Notes under the pieces: generated by a model
Seen by the model: the letters and a program-made list of their open reading frames with translations, nothing else
What the model was told of the DNA's origin: nothing
Databases searched by the model: none
Program-made: the position numbers and the translations under genes
Part shown: positions 35,344-44,039 of the stretch, piece by piece
How the letters are laid out: each line of letters starts with the position of its first letter
Numbering within the stretch: the stretch's first letter is position 1
NCBI GenBank assembly: GCA_031292055.1
Contig: JARLHV010000070.1
Location: 1-64,000, forward strand
DNA length: 64,000 nt
Reading direction: 5' to 3'
From: Desulfosporosinus sp.
Lineage (GTDB): Bacteria > Bacillota > Desulfitobacteriia > Desulfitobacteriales > Desulfitobacteriaceae

Positions 35344-37398
35344 TTAACGTCCCAGTGGACTGGCTGAAATTGGAACACGCCCCGCCATGCTGCGAATAGC
35401 TTCAACATCTTCATCGTCATCTTCCCACCAATGGGCAAACGTCGGAGTGGATGCATCAGCCCCAAGATAGAGGAGAATGTTTGATCCAGCTTCTACTTGT
35501 GCCTCTCCATGGGGAATTTGGTCGAGAACCATTTCGCCTTGACCCTCCGTCATAGCCTTAAACCCAGCCCCCGTCAAAACCTTTTCCGCTTCGGCTAAAG
35601 GCAAACCTAAAACTGAAGGAACGGCAGTTGCCTTCTTAAGCGGTGAAAATTCAAGACCAGGCAGGGGTTTGCCAGGTATCATTGGAGCCTGAGTATCCGG
35701 CTGAATGCCGAGGTACCTCAAGGAATCAAGCATAACGCTCTGCAGCACTGGAGCAGCAACAACTCCACCATAAAACGGAACACCGTCGATTACAGCCAAC
35801 ATAGCCAATCGCGGTTTATCTGCAGGGGCAAACGCCACAAATGAAGCAACATATTCTCCTTGAATATACCCTCCATTCGCCACTTTTTGCGCCGTTCCGG
35901 TTTTTCCAGCCACACGGTATCCAGGCAGAAAAGACCGGCGCCCCGTTCCGTTGGTCACAACCGATTCTAAAATTTCGCGTTCCAATTTTGAGGTATCCTC
36001 ACTGATAACGCGTCGAACTTCCTCTTTTTTGAAGGGAGTCACAACCCTTCCGCTAGGACCAACAACTTCTTCCACCAGTTGAGGCTTAACTAGTGTTCCA
36101 CCGTTAGCCACCGCTGAAACCGCTGTCAAAAGTTGAATAGGCGTGACATTATTCGTTTGCCCGATAGACATTGTCGCCAAATCCAAGGCGGTCGCTTTTT
36201 TCTTATTAGCCAAAATTCCTACCGCTTCACCCGACATTTCGATCCCTGTTTTCTGGCCAAAACCGAAATTGCGAAGATATTTATAAAATTCATCCATTCC
36301 GAGACGCTGTCCCATTTCCACAAAACCCGGGTTACAGGAATTTTCGGCTACTTGCATGAACGTTTGGTCACCATGCCCTCCGGCTTTCCAACAACGCACA
36401 TTCTTTCCCAGAACCGTATAATACCCTTTATCAAAAAAATGCTCTGTAGGCGTAATTTTCTTTTCTTCCAACGCGGCTGCCAAAGTAATAATCTTAAAGG
36501 TTGATCCCGGTTCATATCCGTTTTGAATAGCAATGTTCCGCCTGGCGCTGGGATCCGCATCCTGATAATGATTAGGGTCAAAGGCCGGTGCTGAAGCCAA
36601 GGCAAGCATTTCCCCGGTATTTGGATCCATCACCAAAATCGAAGCGCTCTTAGGCACCTGCCCGTTCATGTTTACACCCTGCCCAGACATCAACTTTTGC
36701 AACTCTCGTTCTGCAAAAGCCTGAATATTTTTATCAATCGTTAAACGCACTGTGTTCCCTTGTTTAGGGGCCAAGTACTGATGTTCTGCTTGAGGAAGAG
36801 GAATTCCATTGGCCCCAAATTCTTGGAGAATACTGCCGGGAATTCCCTTAAGCTCTGATTCTCTGGTTAACTCTATCCCTTCAAGTCCTTGATTGTCAAT
36901 CCCGGCAAATCCGATAATATGAGACGCCAGTGTTCCAAACGGATAATACCGTTGGCTGTCCTCCGTGGTTCCTATCCCGGGGAGCGCTAAGGCTCGTATT
37001 TGAGCTGCCACTTCTGGTTTAACCTGCTTCTGAATGTATTCTAACGCTGTACGTTTCGTAATATGCCCTTCAACTTCTGCGGCAGGTTGCCCTAAAAGCT
37101 GGGACAAGGTCAAGGCCATCTCTTTGGCTCGGCCGGACTGCCTAACCTCCGCTGGAATAGCATAAACTGTTTCACTACTGACGCTCATCGCTAAAACGTT
37201 TCCTTGACGATCCTCAATATTCCCTCGTTTGGGCGCAACAGGAACACCACGGAAGTGAGAATCATCCGCCTTTTTACGCAAATCGGCTCCCTGACTGAGT
37301 TGCACGAAACCCAAGCGAATGATTAGGACAACTAAAAAAACACTAACACACAGAAAAAGAAAAGCGATTCGTTTACGCATCACAACAAAAGGACTCAT
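35344..37398 (-). CDS. spoVD: Class B penicillin-binding protein with PASTA domain, SpoVD/FtsI type
   Basis: 684 residues from ATG at 37398 behind GGGGGAGGG; the longer frame overlaps nothing useful. One N-terminal helix (FLFLCVSVFLVVLIIRLGFV), a dimerisation domain (RGNIEDRQGNVLAMSV), the transpeptidase domain with active Ser299 in GSTFKI, the ENSCNPGF motif and the KTG box VAGKTGTAQKV, then one C-terminal PASTA domain (VPSVLGLPLAEAEKVLTGAG). It is the only class B PBP in the cluster, so it may serve both vegetative division and spore cortex synthesis. Confidence 0.93.
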   Translation of the reverse strand: MSPFVVMRKRIAFLFLCVSVFLVVLIIRLGFVQLSQGADLRKKADDSHFRGVPVAPKRGNIEDRQGNVLAMSVSSETVYAIPAEVRQSGRAKEMALTLSQLLGQPAAEVEGHITKRTALEYIQKQVKPEVAAQIRALALPGIGTTEDSQRYYPFGTLASHIIGFAGIDNQGLEGIELTRESELKGIPGSILQEFGANGIPLPQAEHQYLAPKQGNTVRLTIDKNIQAFAERELQKLMSGQGVNMNGQVPKSASILVMDPNTGEMLALASAPAFDPNHYQDADPSARRNIAIQNGYEPGSTFKIITLAAALEEKKITPTEHFFDKGYYTVLGKNVRCWKAGGHGDQTFMQVAENSCNPGFVEMGQRLGMDEFYKYLRNFGFGQKTGIEMSGEAVGILANKKKATALDLATMSIGQTNNVTPIQLLTAVSAVANGGTLVKPQLVEEVVGPSGRVVTPFKKEEVRRVISEDTSKLEREILESVVTNGTGRRSFLPGYRVAGKTGTAQKVANGGYIQGEYVASFVAFAPADKPRLAMLAVIDGVPFYGGVVAAPVLQSVMLDSLRYLGIQPDTQAPMIPGKPLPGLEFSPLKKATAVPSVLGLPLAEAEKVLTGAGFKAMTEGQGEMVLDQIPHGEAQVEAGSNILLYLGADASTPTFAHWWEDDDEDVEAIRSMAGRVPISASPLGR

Positions 37399-37447
37399 AA
37401 GCCCTCCCCCTTTTCCGGGGTCTCCGCGTACCCAAAGCGCTTTTATC

Positions 37448-37930
37448 TTAACGTTGTGTTGAAGCGAAAAAGCTTGTAAATTTCTGCAAAAATTGATTAA
37501 CTGCCGTGGGTTTAGCCTCAGTAGGTTGCGTTGCGGCTTGGGTTGGCGGAGCCCCCTTTTGATTTTCAACCGCAGGCGCTACGCCTGCCACATACACTAC
37601 CCCAGTAGGTTTTACCATACCCATAGCTAGTGCTGCGCTTTCAATCCGACCTACCGCACGAAGTTTGTCAGCTTCCATCTGAAGAAGATCTTTCTGCGCC
37701 TTAATTGAAGAAATTTCTTTTTCCAAGGACTGAACTTGTGCCCCCTGAACGACGGTTAGTTGAATCGTTTCCGCTCCGATGGCACCAGTCACCCCAACAA
37801 TGAATGCCAACACCAGGATACTTTTTCTTTTGGTATACCGTTTTCTTTTTCTCGCAGGCCGAAGGTTTTTCTCGCCAGATTTCTGCTCGATTGGTTCCTG
37901 CCATATAACTTTTTCCTGCGCCACTACCAA
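37448..37930 (-). CDS. ftsL: Cell-division protein FtsL
   Basis: 160 residues: a basic cytoplasmic N-terminus (KNLRPARKRKRYTKRKS), one membrane helix (ILVLAFIVGVTGAIGAETI) and a short coiled coil (VQSLEKEISSIKAQKDLLQM), then a low-complexity Pro/Ala/Thr tail. The helix-plus-leucine-coil layout and position between rsmH and the PBP identify it. The start is a TTG behind GAGGAGG. The tail is longer than in Bacillus FtsL. Confidence 0.85.
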   Translation of the reverse strand: MVVAQEKVIWQEPIEQKSGEKNLRPARKRKRYTKRKSILVLAFIVGVTGAIGAETIQLTVVQGAQVQSLEKEISSIKAQKDLLQMEADKLRAVGRIESAALAMGMVKPTGVVYVAGVAPAVENQKGAPPTQAATQPTEAKPTAVNQFLQKFTSFFASTQR

Positions 37931-37960
37931 AGGTATTCCTCCTCTTTTTGCTTTAGACCG

Positions 37961-38893
37961 TTATATTTTTTCAGCCACCCGTAATTTAGCACTTCTGGAA
38001 CGCGGGTTTTGCTCAACTTCCGCCTCTGAGGGAAGAATGGGTTTTCGAGTCAGCACCTTAGCTATTGTCTTGGCCTGGCACCGACAGATTGGTAATTCGG
38101 GGGGACAGGTGCAACGCCCCAGCCAAGATTTCATTCTGTCTTTCACAATGCGATCCTCAAGCGAATGAAAGGTAATCACGCCAATTCTACCGCCATGATC
38201 CAAGCAACGCAGCGCTTGGTCCAGCACGCGATCTAAGACTCCTAGTTCATCGTTCACTGCAATCCGGATTGCCTGAAACGTACGTTTAGCAGGATGAGGT
38301 CCACTGCGCCGGACCGCAGCTGGCACCGCTGCTTTAATCACCTCAACTAAGTCGCCTGTTGTTTCCAACGTTCGTACATTCCGTATCTGCACGATGAATT
38401 GCGCAATCCGTTTCGACCATTTTTCTTCCCCATAGTTCCAAATAACCTGAGCCAATTTCTCTTCACTCCAAGTATTTACAAGTTCCCGTGCAGTCAAGGA
38501 ACTCGAAGGATCCATACGCATATCCAGCGGCGCATCCTGCATATAACTAAAACCGCGTTCAGCTTCATCCAGCTGAGGGGACGAGACCCCTAAATCAAAT
38601 AAGATTCCATTCACGGGCAGTACGTCTAATTCTTTTAAAGTTTCTTCTAAATACTCAAAATTTCGATTGATTAAAGTAATACGTTCATCGTTACCAAAAA
38701 TTTCTTGCGCGTGACTAATTGCCAAGGCATCTTGATCAAAACAGATCAGTTTTCCATTGACGTTGAGCTTCGTTAAAACCCTTTGACTATGTCCTGTCCC
38801 ACCCAGTGTACAATCAACATAGTTACCCGAGGGGTTCGTAACTACCGCATCAACCGTCTCATCTAACAAAACAGTAACATGATGAAAATCCAA
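37961..38893 (-). CDS. rsmH: 16S rRNA m4C1402 methyltransferase
   Basis: 310-residue SAM-dependent enzyme that N4-methylates C1402 of 16S rRNA. Motifs: HHVTVLLDETVDAV, NYVDCTLGGTGHSQRVLTKL, GILFDLGVSSPQLDEAERGF, FQAIRIAVNDELG and GRIGVITFHSLEDRIVKD. The start is TTG at 38891-38893. It follows mraZ. Confidence 0.96.
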   Translation of the reverse strand: MDFHHVTVLLDETVDAVVTNPSGNYVDCTLGGTGHSQRVLTKLNVNGKLICFDQDALAISHAQEIFGNDERITLINRNFEYLEETLKELDVLPVNGILFDLGVSSPQLDEAERGFSYMQDAPLDMRMDPSSSLTARELVNTWSEEKLAQVIWNYGEEKWSKRIAQFIVQIRNVRTLETTGDLVEVIKAAVPAAVRRSGPHPAKRTFQAIRIAVNDELGVLDRVLDQALRCLDHGGRIGVITFHSLEDRIVKDRMKSWLGRCTCPPELPICRCQAKTIAKVLTRKPILPSEAEVEQNPRSRSAKLRVAEKI

Positions 38894-38909
38894 GTAAATC
38901 CGTTCCTTT

Positions 38910-39341
38910 CTATATCCCTAGCTGTACTAGAGATTCAGCAGCACTGGCATAAGCGCTTTCTGCTTGCCGACTGTATTCTGTCCAGAGTGTCTCGCTCCAA
39001 ATCTCAACACGGCTTGACACTCCAACTAGAACCAGATTCTTCTCCAATTGCGCATAGTCACGCAAATTAGACGGCAATAGGATTCTCCCCTGCTTGTCCA
39101 GTTCACATTCCGTCGCCCCTGAAAAAAAGAAACGGACAAAAGCACGAACATCGGGTTGAGTAAACGGCAAAGCGCGCAACTTCTGTTCCACAGTATTCCA
39201 TTCTGAAAGAGGGTAAACAAACAAACAGTGATCTAAGCCTTTAGTGACAATAAATTGTTCACCCAAAGCCTCTCGGAATTTTGCCGGAATAATCAACCGA
39301 CCTTTTCCATCAATCGTATGAATGTATTCCCCCATAAACAT
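38910..39341 (-). CDS. mraZ: Transcriptional regulator MraZ
   Basis: 143 residues from ATG at 39341 behind GGGGTG. Two AbrB-type swapped-hairpin domains: [20 protein letters not shown] near the start and [19 protein letters not shown] in the second half. MraZ represses or activates the dcw operon by binding repeated TGGGN boxes; such boxes lie just upstream (39371-39395), so autoregulation is expected. Confidence 0.94.
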   Translation of the reverse strand: MFMGEYIHTIDGKGRLIIPAKFREALGEQFIVTKGLDHCLFVYPLSEWNTVEQKLRALPFTQPDVRAFVRFFFSGATECELDKQGRILLPSNLRDYAQLEKNLVLVGVSSRVEIWSETLWTEYSRQAESAYASAAESLVQLGI

Positions 39342-39370
39342 ATTGTTCACCCCACCACCATGGTCACCCG

Positions 39371-39395
39371 CCCCACTTCGCCCCACTCTACACCA
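39371..39395 (-). promoter_or_regulatory. MraZ operator (three TGGGN-type boxes with 10-base period)
   Basis: On the minus strand TGGTG, TGGGG and TGGGG occur at exact 10-base steps (five-base spacers), the arrangement known for MraZ binding. They sit directly downstream of the promoter -10 and about 30 bases ahead of the mraZ start. Confidence 0.7.
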
Positions 39396-39398
39396 CTA

Positions 39399-39427
39399 AT
39401 TCTACGCTCAGAAAGATTATCCTGCAA
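39399..39427 (-). promoter_or_regulatory. Promoter of the dcw cluster (mraZp)
   Basis: TTGCAG (39422-39427) and TAGAAT (39399-39404), 17 bases apart on the minus strand. An overlapping alternative is TTGTTT with GATAAT at 16 bases. The MraZ boxes begin four bases beyond the -10. Confidence 0.55.
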
Positions 39428-39678
39428 CCCTTCTTAAAAACAAATAGGATATTAAGGAAGATGGTCCTAACCTACGTAGCCATCAGACTACAAATCCTGT
39501 CGAGTGACCTACCTTTATGGTAATTTTAAGGCATTTATTCCTTAAATTCATATAGTAAAATTGCAAATCCTTACTAATAATTAGTAGTTTCAATAAATAA
39601 CTAAGAAATATTGACGAATGCAGTCGATCCTTCTGACCAACTCGACTTTCAAGTTAATTCCATAAATCCTGACAAAAC
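39428..39678. other. Upstream part of the mraZ-lpd gap, nothing recognisable
   Basis: AT-rich sequence with no ORF, repeat or clear signal, apart from short imperfect palindromes. Confidence 0.5.
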
Positions 39679-39713
39679 AAGCGCCCTTTAAGTGAACCAC
39701 TTAAAAGGCGCTT
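39679..39713 (-). terminator. Terminator of lpd
   Basis: A stem of about 15 bp (AAGCGCC..TTTAAGTG with CACTTAAA.GGCGCTT) around loop AAC, with GTTTTG following on the minus strand. Confidence 0.6.
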
Positions 39714-39751
39714 AAACCAACACTCTTGATCACAAATAGAGCAAGACAAGA

Positions 39752-41134
39752 CTACGCTAAATGAAGCGGTTTCCCACCAATGCCATGCGCCGCCTCCATA
39801 ATGGCTTCCGACAAAGTCGGATGTGCATGAACCGTGCGTGCAATATCTTCGGCTGTTAGTCCTTTTTCAACGGCAATTACTAATTCTGAAATCAAGTTAC
39901 CAGCTTGGGGACCCATAATGCTTGCCCCCACAATCACACCCTCATTATCTGCCAGAATTTTAACCAATCCAACGCTCTCCCCCAAGGCCAAGGCCTTCCC
40001 ATTTGCAGAAAAAGGAAATTTGCTCACACTATAAAGCTTCCCAGAAGTCTTAAGTTCCTGTTCTGTTGAACCGACTGTAGCAATCTCCGGGTGCATAAAA
40101 ATGACACTTGGTATAGCTCTATAACTCATGCTCACGGAATATCCCCCGATATGTTCCACTGCAATAATCCCTTCCGCAGAGGCCACATGAGCCAGCATGA
40201 TCCCCCCTATCACATCTCCGATCGCGTAAACGTGGAGAAGATTCGTCTGCATCTGAGCATTCACTTTAATAGCCCCTTTTTCTAATTCCAAACCCAGGCT
40301 ATCCACATCAATTCCCCGCAAATTTGGTCTGCGGCCAGTAGAAAGCAGAACCCGATCGGCAGGGATTTCTTTCACCCCCTTGGCCTCTTCCACTTGAACC
40401 ATGAGGTCTCCACCTCTTTGGCGAATCCCTTTAACCGCTGTCTTAATTAAAATCTCCATTCCGCTGCGCCTTAATAACGGAGTTAAGCGCTTCGGGATTT
40501 CTTCATCAACAGTAGGCAACAAGCCGGGCAACATCTCTACCACGCTAACCTGAACCCCAAACGCTTGATATATTGAAGCAAATTCTAAACCAATAACACC
40601 GCCGCCAATTACAACAAGCCGTTTGGGCAGTTCTGTTTCTGCGAGGAATTCTTCACTGGTTCCAACCCCTGGAAGATCCGCCCCAGGAATTGAAATGCGT
40701 ACAGGTACGGATCCGGTCGCGAGCACAACATTCTCCACGCTGATATCTTCAACCCCGTTTTCTGTCGTGACTGAAATCTGACCAAGCGCTTTAAACTCTC
40801 CCCAGCCTTTAACCACACGTATGTTTGCCGCCTTTATCAACTTCTCCACACCGCCAACGAGGGAATTAACTACTTGATTTTTTCGAGCGATCACAGCAGC
40901 ATACTCCACATGTTTTTCGCTCACAAACAAGCCAAATTCTGCAGCACGCCCCATCTCACGCCATAAATCTGCGCTTTTGACCAACGCTTTAGTCGGAATA
41001 CAACCCCGGTTCAAGCAGGTACCTCCTAGCCGTTCACCTTCAATAAGTATGACTGATAGGCCCAGTTGAGCAGCTCTTAAAGCGCAAACGTATCCACCTG
41101 GCCCCCCGCCAAGAATACCGACTTGATATTCCAT
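39752..41134 (-). CDS. lpdA: Dihydrolipoamide dehydrogenase
   Basis: 460-residue flavoprotein disulfide reductase. FAD site VGILGGGPGGYVCALRAAQL, redox disulfide GGTCLNRGCIPTKAL, NAD site VVIGGGVIGLEFASI, and the C-terminal His-Glu pair in HAHPTLSEAIMEA. The start is ATG at 41134, six bases after AAGGAGAG. It re-oxidises lipoyl proteins, so it could be the L protein for the glycine cleavage operon at 6-10 kb, which lacks one; no 2-oxoacid dehydrogenase genes are adjacent. Confidence 0.93.
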   Translation of the reverse strand: MEYQVGILGGGPGGYVCALRAAQLGLSVILIEGERLGGTCLNRGCIPTKALVKSADLWREMGRAAEFGLFVSEKHVEYAAVIARKNQVVNSLVGGVEKLIKAANIRVVKGWGEFKALGQISVTTENGVEDISVENVVLATGSVPVRISIPGADLPGVGTSEEFLAETELPKRLVVIGGGVIGLEFASIYQAFGVQVSVVEMLPGLLPTVDEEIPKRLTPLLRRSGMEILIKTAVKGIRQRGGDLMVQVEEAKGVKEIPADRVLLSTGRRPNLRGIDVDSLGLELEKGAIKVNAQMQTNLLHVYAIGDVIGGIMLAHVASAEGIIAVEHIGGYSVSMSYRAIPSVIFMHPEIATVGSTEQELKTSGKLYSVSKFPFSANGKALALGESVGLVKILADNEGVIVGASIMGPQAGNLISELVIAVEKGLTAEDIARTVHAHPTLSEAIMEAAHGIGGKPLHLA

Positions 41135-41324
41135 TTTTCCCTCTCCTTTCACACTCTTTCCCCAATATTTCGACTCACATCAACATTTTTCCTGCCTGAT
41201 TACTCACTTACGCTTTTACCGCACAAACTCTAAACAATATGTCCGCCACAGTAGCTTCATATGCATTTCAAACGAAACCTGAACCCTAAGTATTCGCTCA
41301 AGGTTCAGGTTGAAATTATATATT

Positions 41325-41580
41325 TCCTTGATTCCCGGGAAAAATTTTACCTACATCAATAAACCCTGATTTTACTGGCATTTTGGTGGTTTTGTAGGTA
41401 CTCAGTTAATCAACCACAGATTACACAGATTAACACAGAATAACTACATTTTGGCTCTAAACTACAAATCGCTTGTAACTCACTATCCCCTTTATCCTTT
41501 GTCTGTGTGTTTCTATACTAATCGTTCTTAATCTGTGTAATCTGTGTAATCTGTGGTTCCCCGTTCAGAATTTCCCAAGG
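41325..41580. repeat. Family C repeat, copy 1
   Basis: About 250 bases almost identical in order to 55815-56118: TTGATTCCCGGGAAAAATTT, TACCTACATCAATAAA, AACCACAGATTACACAGATT, AACTACAAATCGCTTGTAAC, AATCTGTGTAATCTGTGG and CCCCGTTCAGAATTTCCC. The right-hand terminal part (TTGTAGGTATA) is missing in this copy. No gene is intact within it. Confidence 0.8.
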
Positions 41581-41587
41581 CTCTGAA

Positions 41588-41651
41588 TCATCCTGAGCAA
41601 GAGCGAAGGATCTAGGTCCAAAAGATCCTTCGCTTCGCTCAGGATGACAAT
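41588..41651. repeat. Long inverted repeat of the CATCCTGAGC...AAGGATCT type
   Basis: TCATCCTGAGCAAGAGCG plus AAGGATCT is mirrored by AGATCCTTCG plus CTTCGCTCAGGATGA around a 9-base loop. This motif is a dispersed palindrome found in many unrelated genomes as I recall. It directly follows family C copy 1. Confidence 0.7.
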
Positions 41652-41708
41652 AAAACGTGATATTAATAACATAACAAGGGGTTTCTGCAGCGGAATCAGG
41701 TATGAGTC

Positions 41709-42389
41709 CTAGCCATAATACTCTGAGGTTGATGCTCCGGGGATAAATAAGATCTGTCCTGGATAAATAAGATGTGGATTACGCAAATTGTTTCCCAAGA
41801 TTATGGCTTGCATTGTCGTCCCATAACGTTTGGCAATTTTATAAACGGAATCCCCTTTTTTAACAACGTAGACTTCATGTGCTGGTGCTGGTTCTGGTAC
41901 TGGTTCCGGTTCTGGAGCTGGGGCAGGCATAGGGCAATGATGCTGCATCATAGGCTCATATGATGGCGGATATGGCGGCGGGCAACAAGGATCAAAGTCA
42001 AGGTTTTGGTAAGCATGGGGAGCGCCGTGCATTCCATGCATCATTCTTTCCATTTCAGACATGCCAGGTTGCATTCCTTGCATTCCTTGCATTCCTTGCA
42101 TTCCAGGCTGCATTCCTTGCATACCAGGCATACACGACATGTCTTGCATTCCAGGCTGCATTCCCTGCATACCAGGCATACATGACATGTCTTGCATTCC
42201 AGGCTGCATTCCCTGCATACCAGGCATGCCCGACATGTCTTGCATTCCAGGCTGCATTCCCTGCATACCAGGCATGCCCGACATATCTTGCATTCCAGGT
42301 TGCATTCCCTGCATTGCGGACATATTTTGCATCATTCCACCCATACCTGGGGCAGGAGTGGGATTATAAGCAACGGAACGTAATTCCAT
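41709..42389 (-). CDS. Methionine-rich LysM-domain protein (spore-coat-like)
   Basis: 226 residues. Residues 26-89 are four exact-length 16-residue units (MQGMQPGMQDMSGMPG, with Cys replacing the second Gly in two units), extended to 110 by MQGMQ variants. Then come a Pro/His/Cys segment (DFDPCCPPPYPPSYEP), a Pro-Glu spacer and one C-terminal LysM domain (173-216: YVVKKGDSVYKIAKRYGTTM). There is no signal peptide. LysM binds peptidoglycan or chitin; SafA-like spore-coat proteins have cytoplasmic LysM proteins of this kind. A metal-binding role for the Met repeats is speculation. AGGAGG precedes the ATG. Confidence 0.75.
   Translation of the reverse strand: MELRSVAYNPTPAPGMGGMMQNMSAMQGMQPGMQDMSGMPGMQGMQPGMQDMSGMPGMQGMQPGMQDMSCMPGMQGMQPGMQDMSCMPGMQGMQPGMQGMQGMQGMQPGMSEMERMMHGMHGAPHAYQNLDFDPCCPPPYPPSYEPMMQHHCPMPAPAPEPEPVPEPAPAHEVYVVKKGDSVYKIAKRYGTTMQAIILGNNLRNPHLIYPGQILFIPGASTSEYYG
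42060..42314. repeat. Tandem 48-bp repeat inside the LysM gene
   Basis: Four consecutive 48-base units (42123-42314) with a few substitutions, followed by a degenerate run of 9-15 base units. Such arrays change copy number easily by slippage. Confidence 0.85.
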
Positions 42390-42548
42390 GTTAATTTCCT
42401 CCTTTAATTTACATCAAGAGATTGATGTTGTTAGCATTGCGGTTAGCTAACATTCATCCCTCTTTACTTATTAACAATATATGGTAAGCAGAAACTAATG
42501 TGTTTGTACCTTAAGAATTATGACAAAATAATAAATTTTAATAAAAAA

Positions 42549-42577
42549 AAGCTGACCCTTAAGATTTAGGTCAGCTT
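42549..42577 (-). terminator. Terminator of the DUF1858 gene
   Basis: AAGCTGACC / GGTCAGCTT stem with an 11-base loop, followed on the minus strand by eight Ts. Confidence 0.85.
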
Positions 42578-42599
42578 ATCCAATTATATTTCGTTAAAA

Positions 42600-42797
42600 T
42601 CAAACCACCGCTATTGCTTTATTCAACTGAGCAACAAGCTCATCAACATTTCGTCCATGGGTTAAAGCGGCACCTTCGATGCTTTCCATTGTGGAAGACG
42701 GACATCCTAAACAATGCATTCCAAGCTCCAAGAAAACTGGAACAGTTTGAGGATATAATTTCAACACTTGACCAACTGTCATCTCTTTCGTTAACAT
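42600..42797 (-). CDS. DUF1858 domain protein (hybrid-cluster-associated disulfide domain)
   Basis: 65-residue stand-alone domain. It begins TKEMTVGQVLKLYPQTVPVF and has the typical GMHCLGCPSSTMESIEGAA motif with Cys29 and Cys32. DUF1858 occurs alone or fused to hybrid cluster proteins and is thought to be a redox disulfide domain (family knowledge). A strong terminator follows. No hybrid cluster gene is near, so the partner is unknown. Confidence 0.85.
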   Translation of the reverse strand: MLTKEMTVGQVLKLYPQTVPVFLELGMHCLGCPSSTMESIEGAALTHGRNVDELVAQLNKAIAVV

Positions 42798-42921
42798 GTT
42801 ATTCGTTCCTCCTTTAGATTCCTCAGTGAAACACTCGGTTTTATTATAAATCAGTAGTACCTAATAAGCAACCAATAATCGAAGTTCAAAATCCGGGTTT
42901 CAAATGCTGCTGTCCATAAGT

Positions 42922-43992
42922 TTATCCCTTTAAAGTATGTCCTATTTCAAATAAAATTTTATAAACATATTCTGCCAATTTTTCTTCCAGCGCTCCTGTC
43001 CCACAACTTGGTGTTACCATACTTTGTTGACGAAGAAGGGATTCATCAACACCACGTCTTATGAGTTCCTCTATTTTTTTTTCCAAGTTAAGTATAAGGC
43101 TCTGAGCATTTTCTTCCCACGCAATTGGATTCGTAGGAACTATCCCCCAAGAAAGAATTCCTCCGCGGGTTAAAAATCCATTTAAGGGCTCTGCTGCAGC
43201 CATCATGCTCTGCATATAATCGTAAGCATCAAAATTCACAACCTGAATCTTCGAATCAAAAAGAAGGGTCCAATCCATCCCTGCACAGACATGCACCCCA
43301 GGAATTCCACCTTGGCGCAGTATCCCCTCAGCAATCACATTCAGTTCTTCAATGAGTTGCTCCCTGGTTATTGTAATATGGGTCGCTGCACCATATGATA
43401 ATAGGCCTGGATCATCGATCATCATCAGCACTGGTAAGCCATACTGTCGCAACCGTTTCGTCTGCCACTCGGCGTGCAAGGCAAGAGTTTTAACCAGCAT
43501 GTCCCGGAGGGAATCGTCATAATAACATGCTCTTTTGTTATTATCCGTGATCTGCATTCCCACCGTCAACGGACCACTGAGCTGACCCTTGAGAAGTACT
43601 GCTTCCCGTGTTCCGTAACGGTCAAGATTACGACAGAAGGCTTCAAACCCTTCCCCGCCTTGTGAACTAAATCCAAAGCGTTCTAAAGTTTGTCCATCCC
43701 CTTCAATCCCCTCCAAATAAAGCGTATAAAAGGCCGTCATCCGCTCCGCCCAATCCAAGGCCTCGACTTGAAACTTCGGCGTTTTGACATCTGCAATGAC
43801 TCCAGTTTCAATCAATACATTGAGATATTGCACAACAAAGGCGCTTTCTGCCCCCAAACGCGGAAGCTGAGGCCAATGTGGCGCTCTCGGAACGTTTTTC
43901 CAAATCCATTCTAAAGCCTCATCACTATTAGTAAGGGGCAAACTTCCCACCCCCGTAGTCAGAAAGTGCGGTTTAAAGCTTTCTTCTTGCAT
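42922..43992 (-). CDS. MetE/UROD-like barrel protein (methionine-synthase-type)
   Basis: 356 residues with a TIM-barrel fold by motif: TTGVGSLPLTNSDEAL at the start, LLKGQLSGPLTVG, MMIDDPGLLSYG, IPGVHVCAGMDWTLLFDSK and TPSCGTGALEEKLAEYVY at the end. The His-Cys pair in VHVCAG and the Cys in TPSCG resemble the zinc ligands of cobalamin-independent methionine synthases and methyltransferases. Substrate unknown. Many homologues in anaerobes belong to corrinoid methyltransferase systems; no corrinoid protein is adjacent. Confidence 0.72.
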   Translation of the reverse strand: MQEESFKPHFLTTGVGSLPLTNSDEALEWIWKNVPRAPHWPQLPRLGAESAFVVQYLNVLIETGVIADVKTPKFQVEALDWAERMTAFYTLYLEGIEGDGQTLERFGFSSQGGEGFEAFCRNLDRYGTREAVLLKGQLSGPLTVGMQITDNNKRACYYDDSLRDMLVKTLALHAEWQTKRLRQYGLPVLMMIDDPGLLSYGAATHITITREQLIEELNVIAEGILRQGGIPGVHVCAGMDWTLLFDSKIQVVNFDAYDYMQSMMAAAEPLNGFLTRGGILSWGIVPTNPIAWEENAQSLILNLEKKIEELIRRGVDESLLRQQSMVTPSCGTGALEEKLAEYVYKILFEIGHTLKG

Positions 43993-44039
43993 ATCTCAAC
44001 CACTTCCTATTCCCAAAATTAGTTGTTTACTATTTTGAA

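Noticed and set aside
39752..41134. lpd as part of a pyruvate dehydrogenase operon
   Set aside because: No E1 or E2 genes are adjacent, and it has its own terminator.
42060..42314. CRISPR-like array
   Set aside because: The units are tandem and in frame, without unrelated spacers; they are a coding repeat.
42061..42369. Plus-strand ORF rich in CIPCIPG repeats
   Set aside because: It is the antisense reading of the 48-bp repeats of the LysM gene; no ribosome site.
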